Assembly: GCA_005878515.1 (NCBI GenBank)
Contig: VBLZ01000169.1
Location: 1-9,292 of the forward strand
DNA from: Methanobacteriota archaeon
GTDB taxonomy: Archaea; Thermoplasmatota; Thermoplasmata; RBG-16-68-12
DNA length: 9,292 bases
Direction of reading: 5' to 3'
Made by a program: the position numbers and the translations under genes. Below the pieces are notes generated by a model, which searched no databases, was not told where the DNA came from, and saw only the letters and a program-made list of their open reading frames with translations. Positions within the stretch are counted from its first letter, which is position 1, and the number at the start of each line of letters is the position of its first letter. This document shows positions 6,775-9,292 of the stretch, piece by piece.

Positions 6775-8013
6775 TCAGGTCACTCTTGTTGAGGGACGCG
6801 ACTCCACTCCGCTCGGCTCCTCCCGTGCGCCTCCTCCTTCTCGGAGGAGGTCGTAGAGGGGAATCACCACGTCATGGCGGAGGGCACCGGGCTGGAACCG
6901 TACAGCCCTTGCCAAGGCCTCGTTCGAGGCCAAGGCGGTCTTCAGGATGTTCATGCCTGCGTTGATCTGCCGGTCCATCTCCCAGTCGCACATCAGGCAG
7001 ACGAACACCTTGCCCACCCTATCTCGGCGCCGAGCGCCACACACTGGGCAGGTCTTACTGGTCCATGCGGGATTGACCTTGATGATCGGTACGCCCGCGA
7101 GGGCGGCCTTGTACTCGATCTGACGGTGGATCTCGCGGAAGGGCCACATGTTCCGACGACGATTTGTTCGACGGCTGTATCCAGCGAGTCGAGGGATTCG
7201 GAGGTCCTCCAAAACGATTGCGGCCTCGTGTTCCTCAGCGACTTGGATGAGCCGCCTCGAGACGAGATGGAGCCGCTGTCTCACTCGATTCCGTTCACGA
7301 CGGCCTTCGAAAGCCAGAAGCCGGCGTCGGACTCTCCAGTCGTGGGCTTTCTTGCTCGCGAGTCTCCGACGACGTCGAAAGTGCGTTGCTTGGACCAGGC
7401 GGACGCCACCGAGCGGCGCCGCGACGAGTTTCGTTTCTCCTGGACTGCACGCCACTCCGTCCATCGAGTCCTCATTCGTGTCGAGTGCGATTAGCGACAT
7501 TGGCTCATGAATTGGAGGCGACGCCTTGCGGACGAGGACGATGATTTTGCCGGGGACGACGGTAAGGGTACCCAAGCTCCAGGTTGAATCCGTGAGCAGA
7601 GAGCGGTGCCATTCGGAGAGAGGTAGGTATAGCTGGATTCCTTCCGTCCCTCGGATTGGAATTCGTAAGCGACCGGTCTCGCGGTCCAGCCAATATGACT
7701 GGTTCGCGGCAATGAGCATGGGCTTCCTAACGAATGGCGGTGAACTTTTCCGGTTCTTCCTGATGCGGCGACGGTGGCCCTTCAGCAGGCCGAGGGCAAC
7801 GTCGAAAGCAGACAGGATGTACTTCTTGTGGACCCGATGATCGGCGCTCAAATCATGGTACGCGACCCTTGCGAGCCGAGTTCGGGAGCGTATATCATGG
7901 GCCATGGCGATTCGAATCGACTTGTTCACGATAAGCCGGAACTCTCCGAGCAACCACTTGGCTCGGGGATCATCCACCTGGACAGCGAATGTTAGGGACC
8001 GGCGACATGCCAC
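6775..8013 (-). CDS. tnpB: TnpB-family protein (IS200/IS605, IS1341-like) with altered RuvC-III site
   Basis: TnpB proteins are RNA-guided DNA nucleases of IS200/IS605 elements and ancestors of Cas12. The product has 412 residues, a normal length. RuvC-I is ALDTNEDSMDG (Asp178), RuvC-II is IVLEDL (Glu269), and the zinc ribbon has Cys322, Cys325, Cys339 and Cys342 after NPAWTSKT. RuvC-III reads MDRQINAGMNIL where active relatives read DRDxNAAxNI, so the catalytic Asp is replaced by Gln349 (codon CAG at 6969-6967). The frame is otherwise intact, which argues against random decay. The open frame extends to 8205, but the family's N terminus matches from GTG 8013 (VACRRSLTFAV), and extension would run into the divergent gene's promoter. 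No tnpA is present. Base composition looks less GC-rich than its neighbours, especially at 7600-8060. It may be a nuclease-dead, domesticated protein or an inactive relic. Confidence 0.93.
   Translation of the reverse strand: MACRRSLTFAVQVDDPRAKWLLGEFRLIVNKSIRIAMAHDIRSRTRLARVAYHDLSADHRVHKKYILSAFDVALGLLKGHRRRIRKNRKSSPPFVRKPMLIAANQSYWLDRETGRLRIPIRGTEGIQLYLPLSEWHRSLLTDSTWSLGTLTVVPGKIIVLVRKASPPIHEPMSLIALDTNEDSMDGVACSPGETKLVAAPLGGVRLVQATHFRRRRRLASKKAHDWRVRRRLLAFEGRRERNRVRQRLHLVSRRLIQVAEEHEAAIVLEDLRIPRLAGYSRRTNRRRNMWPFREIHRQIEYKAALAGVPIIKVNPAWTSKTCPVCGARRRDRVGKVFVCLMCDWEMDRQINAGMNILKTALASNEALARAVRFQPGALRHDVVIPLYDLLREGGGAREEPSGVESRPSTRVT
6775..8013 (-). mobile_element. Solo-tnpB element of the IS1341 type, ends not defined
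   Basis: A lone tnpB without a tnpA transposase matches the IS1341-like class, which would move only with help in trans. IS200/IS605 elements lack terminal inverted repeats and target duplications, so ends cannot be read from one copy. The extent given is only that of the gene. A TCAA, the right-end cleavage motif known from ISDra2, occurs on the minus strand at 6792-6789, just inside the gene's 3' end, but four bases are weak evidence. No left end could be recognised in 8014-8158. Confidence 0.4.
6776..6900 (-). ncRNA. Candidate omega-RNA (guide RNA scaffold) at the tnpB 3' end
   Basis: In known TnpB systems the guide RNA is made from the 3' end of tnpB and the element's right end. Here the last 125 bases of the gene contain a perfect 8-bp hairpin with a 5-base loop (6830-6837 paired with 6843-6850). 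An outer GGGA/TCCC pairing between that hairpin and 6793 is also possible. If the element ended at TCAA (6789), the guide would be the next bases on the minus strand, overlapping the tnpB stop and running into the spacer before the zinc-ribbon gene. This is inferred from family knowledge; the limits are guesses. Confidence 0.25.
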
Positions 8014-8032
8014 GGACTCTTCTCGTCTGTGG

Positions 8033-8043
8033 AGAACATAAGA
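8033..8043 (-). promoter_or_regulatory. Possible TATA-like element for tnpB
   Basis: The minus strand reads CTCTTATGTTC, centred about 26 bases upstream of the GTG at 8013. That spacing would give a leaderless message starting at or near the start codon, which fits the lack of a strong ribbon of Shine-Dalgarno bases (only GAAGAG nearby). The match to an archaeal TATA box is poor. Confidence 0.28.
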
Positions 8044-8104
8044 GGTTCGTGGGGAGAGTTGGCTGAAAGTATCGTTATCGAGACGGTGGATTACCTCCGA
8101 TATG

Positions 8105-8113
8105 CCTAAATAC
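8105..8113 (+). promoter_or_regulatory. Putative TATA box of the coiled-coil/SPFH operon
   Basis: CCTAAATAC lies in the most AT-rich part of the 145-bp gap between tnpB and the plus-strand pair. Transcription about 26 bases downstream would begin near 8135, leaving a leader of about 24 bases that includes GGAG at 8145-8148 before the ATG at 8159. This also argues that an in-frame ATG at 8102, inside this element, is not the start of the gene. Confidence 0.42.
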
Positions 8114-8158
8114 AAAAATGCGGTAATGCAAGATGGAAACGCTCGGAGAAAACCGACC

Positions 8159-8683
8159 ATGCCCGATATCCGCGACCGCGTTGAACAAGACCGAGGACTG
8201 CTCAAGAAGATCCAGCTGGTGATCCCCGGCTACGCCGGCTACCGGCGGCGAGAGGACATCCGCGCGGCGGACAACCTGCTGCGCATCCAGCTCGCGAACC
8301 AGCTGAAGGGCGTCCGCGGGGACCTCGAGACCATCCGAGACCAGATGGCGATGGACGGGAAGATCCAGGGTCTCCAGGGCATCGGCAACATCATCTTCAC
8401 GGTCGAAGGCCTCGAGGCCAAGGTGCGCCACGCGGAAGGCGGCTACTCCGGCATCAGCGCGACGATCCAGATCAAGGAGACGGAACTCGACAAGCTGTAC
8501 GAGTACGACTACGCGATGCTCGACTCGCTCGACAAGGCCGCCGCGGTCGTCCCGATGATCCAGGACGCCGCGGACCCGAAGAGCTTCGACGCGTCCCTGA
8601 AGGCGTGCCGCGAGGCCGTCGCGGCGTTCGAGACCGCGTGGAAGAACCGCACGATGGCCGTGACCGGCATCCAGGTGAGGTGA
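8159..8683 (+). CDS. Helical coiled-coil protein paired with an SPFH protein
   Basis: The 174-residue product has no signal peptide or membrane helix and is predicted by eye to be nearly all helix, with heptad-like stretches at about 35-65, 78-92, 104-130 and 143-162. Recognisable marks are GYAGYRRREDIRAADNLLR at 24-42, GGYSGIS at 94-100 and ELDKLYEYDYAMLDSLD at 109-125. From memory, similar small proteins sit next to SPFH 'virion core protein-like' genes in bacteria; I know no tested function. I chose ATG 8159 over the ATG at 8102 because GGAG lies 10 bases upstream, the conserved part begins right after it, and the 19 extra residues would be coded by promoter-like AT-rich DNA. The stop is five bases before the SPFH start, so the two are surely co-transcribed and probably act together, perhaps as a scaffold or regulator on the membrane. 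Confidence 0.88.
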   Translation: MPDIRDRVEQDRGLLKKIQLVIPGYAGYRRREDIRAADNLLRIQLANQLKGVRGDLETIRDQMAMDGKIQGLQGIGNIIFTVEGLEAKVRHAEGGYSGISATIQIKETELDKLYEYDYAMLDSLDKAAAVVPMIQDAADPKSFDASLKACREAVAAFETAWKNRTMAVTGIQVR

Positions 8684-8688
8684 AGACG

Positions 8689-9292
8689 ATGATCCCGATT
8701 TCATTCTTCTTCGGCGGCGCGCGGCGGACGGACCAGACAGCGGGCCGGAAGGAAGGCCTCGTCGGCGCGATGACGGTGGCCTGGGACGACCAGTTCAAGC
8801 GACAGAACATCATGTGGAAGGTCCCCCGCAACATCCGGATGAACGACAACATCGTCGTCCGGGAGGACGAGATCGCGGTCTTCTACCGCGACGGAAAGGT
8901 CCTCGCCTACCTGGACCGTCCGGACCGGTATGCCCTCACGTCGCAGAACGTCGCCGTCCTGGGCAAACTCATCCAGGCCCTGTCCGGCGTCGTCCAGCAG
9001 GCCGAGGTCTACTACCTCCAGAAGCGGATCTTCGACGGGAAGTTCGGCACGCAGGACGCGTTCCTGTTCCAGGACCCAGACTTCGACATGGTGCAGCTCC
9101 GCGCGTTCGGGGACTTTCGGTACCGCCTGAAGGACCCGGAGACGTTCATCAACCAGTTCGTCGGGACGTTCGGCGCCGCCACCTCGGCAGAGGTCGAGGA
9201 CCGCATCAAGGACGAGATCGTCAAACAGCTCAACGTGACCTTGGGCAAGATGAAGGCGAACGGGCTGAAGGTCGTCGACTTCGCGGCGAGCC
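8689..9292 (+). CDS. SPFH/band-7 domain protein, YdjI/virion-core-protein-like (3' partial)
   Basis: The first 201 residues are present and the frame is still open at the window edge. The sequence has the order typical of the SPFH family that includes B. subtilis YdjI: MWKVPRN at 42-48, a NIVVREDEIAVFYRDGKVL strand pair at 54-72, GRY-like DRYAL at 79-83, QKRIFDGKFGTQD at 111-123, DPDFDMVQLRAFGDFRYR at 129-146, DPETFINQFVGT at 149-160, then a helical EVEDRIKDEIVKQL region. Such proteins form oligomers on membranes; YdjI is recruited with PspA and the zinc-ribbon protein YdjG in envelope stress. Members often end in a C-terminal zinc ribbon, which would lie past 9292. A GGTGAGGTGA ribosome-binding sequence overlaps the stop of the preceding gene and supports the ATG at 8689. 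Family assignment is firm; the stress role in this archaeon is inferred. Confidence 0.93.
   Translation, partial: MIPISFFFGGARRTDQTAGRKEGLVGAMTVAWDDQFKRQNIMWKVPRNIRMNDNIVVREDEIAVFYRDGKVLAYLDRPDRYALTSQNVAVLGKLIQALSGVVQQAEVYYLQKRIFDGKFGTQDAFLFQDPDFDMVQLRAFGDFRYRLKDPETFINQFVGTFGAATSAEVEDRIKDEIVKQLNVTLGKMKANGLKVVDFAAS

Noticed and set aside
6830..6850. The 8-bp hairpin as a transcription terminator for the zinc-ribbon gene
   Set aside because: It lies 90 bases past that gene's stop inside tnpB, has no T-run after it, and intrinsic hairpin terminators are not the rule in archaea. It fits better as part of an RNA scaffold or as a by-product of the coding sequence.
6874..7494. Plus-strand open frame of 206 codons across tnpB
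   Set aside because: It is antisense to a well-supported gene, with no domain or ribosome-binding site.
8102..8158. Earlier ATG start (8102) for the coiled-coil gene
   Set aside because: The 19 extra residues come from AT-rich DNA that looks like the gene's own promoter, while ATG 8159 has a GGAG upstream and begins the conserved part.
8014..8205. N-terminal extension of TnpB by 64 residues to an ATG at 8205
   Set aside because: Family similarity begins at the GTG 8013, the extension has no TnpB features, and it would overlap the promoter and first codons of the divergent gene.

Overview
The window reads as a piece of an archaeal chromosome, most likely a GC-rich euryarchaeon of the Thermoplasmata/Thermoplasmatota type. 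The lineage is an inference; the archaeal assignment is firm. It rests on an archaeal EF-2 with a diphthamide-site histidine in an HRGPAQ context, archaeal-type S7 and S12, TATA-like boxes at sensible distances from starts, and frequent non-AUG starts (5 of 9 genes by my start choices).

Left part (1-5553), all minus strand. A translation operon reads rps12 - rps7 - fusA (3534 to 72). It has a clear TATA box in front of rps12 and a second, weaker one in the 84-bp gap before fusA. S7 carries an unusual proline-rich N-terminal tail. Upstream lie a small two-helix membrane protein with a winged-helix-like middle and a C-terminal zinc ribbon (3600-4109), and a 12-helix MFS transporter (4180-5553).

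Middle (5554-8158). An 89-bp divergent intergenic region holds one TATA-like element that could serve both directions. It leads into a plus-strand multi-zinc-ribbon protein whose only sensible start is CTG (5643). Convergent to it is a lone tnpB gene (6775-8013, minus) of the IS200/IS605 (IS1341-like) group, with no tnpA. Its third RuvC catalytic position is Gln instead of Asp, so the nuclease may be dead.

Right part (8159-9292), plus strand. A tightly coupled pair encodes a helical coiled-coil protein and an SPFH/band-7 'virion core protein'-like (YdjI-type) protein that runs off the window. Together with the zinc-ribbon gene at 5643, this looks like an archaeal version of the zinc-ribbon + SPFH part of bacterial pspA-ydjGHI membrane-stress loci, with tnpB sitting between its parts. 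That grouping is my inference from family recall and synteny.

The two candidates for something new are the catalytically altered TnpB with its possible guide RNA, and the zinc-ribbon/coiled-coil/SPFH set around it. No tRNA, rRNA or CRISPR array was seen. Bases 1-71 hold no gene I can support.
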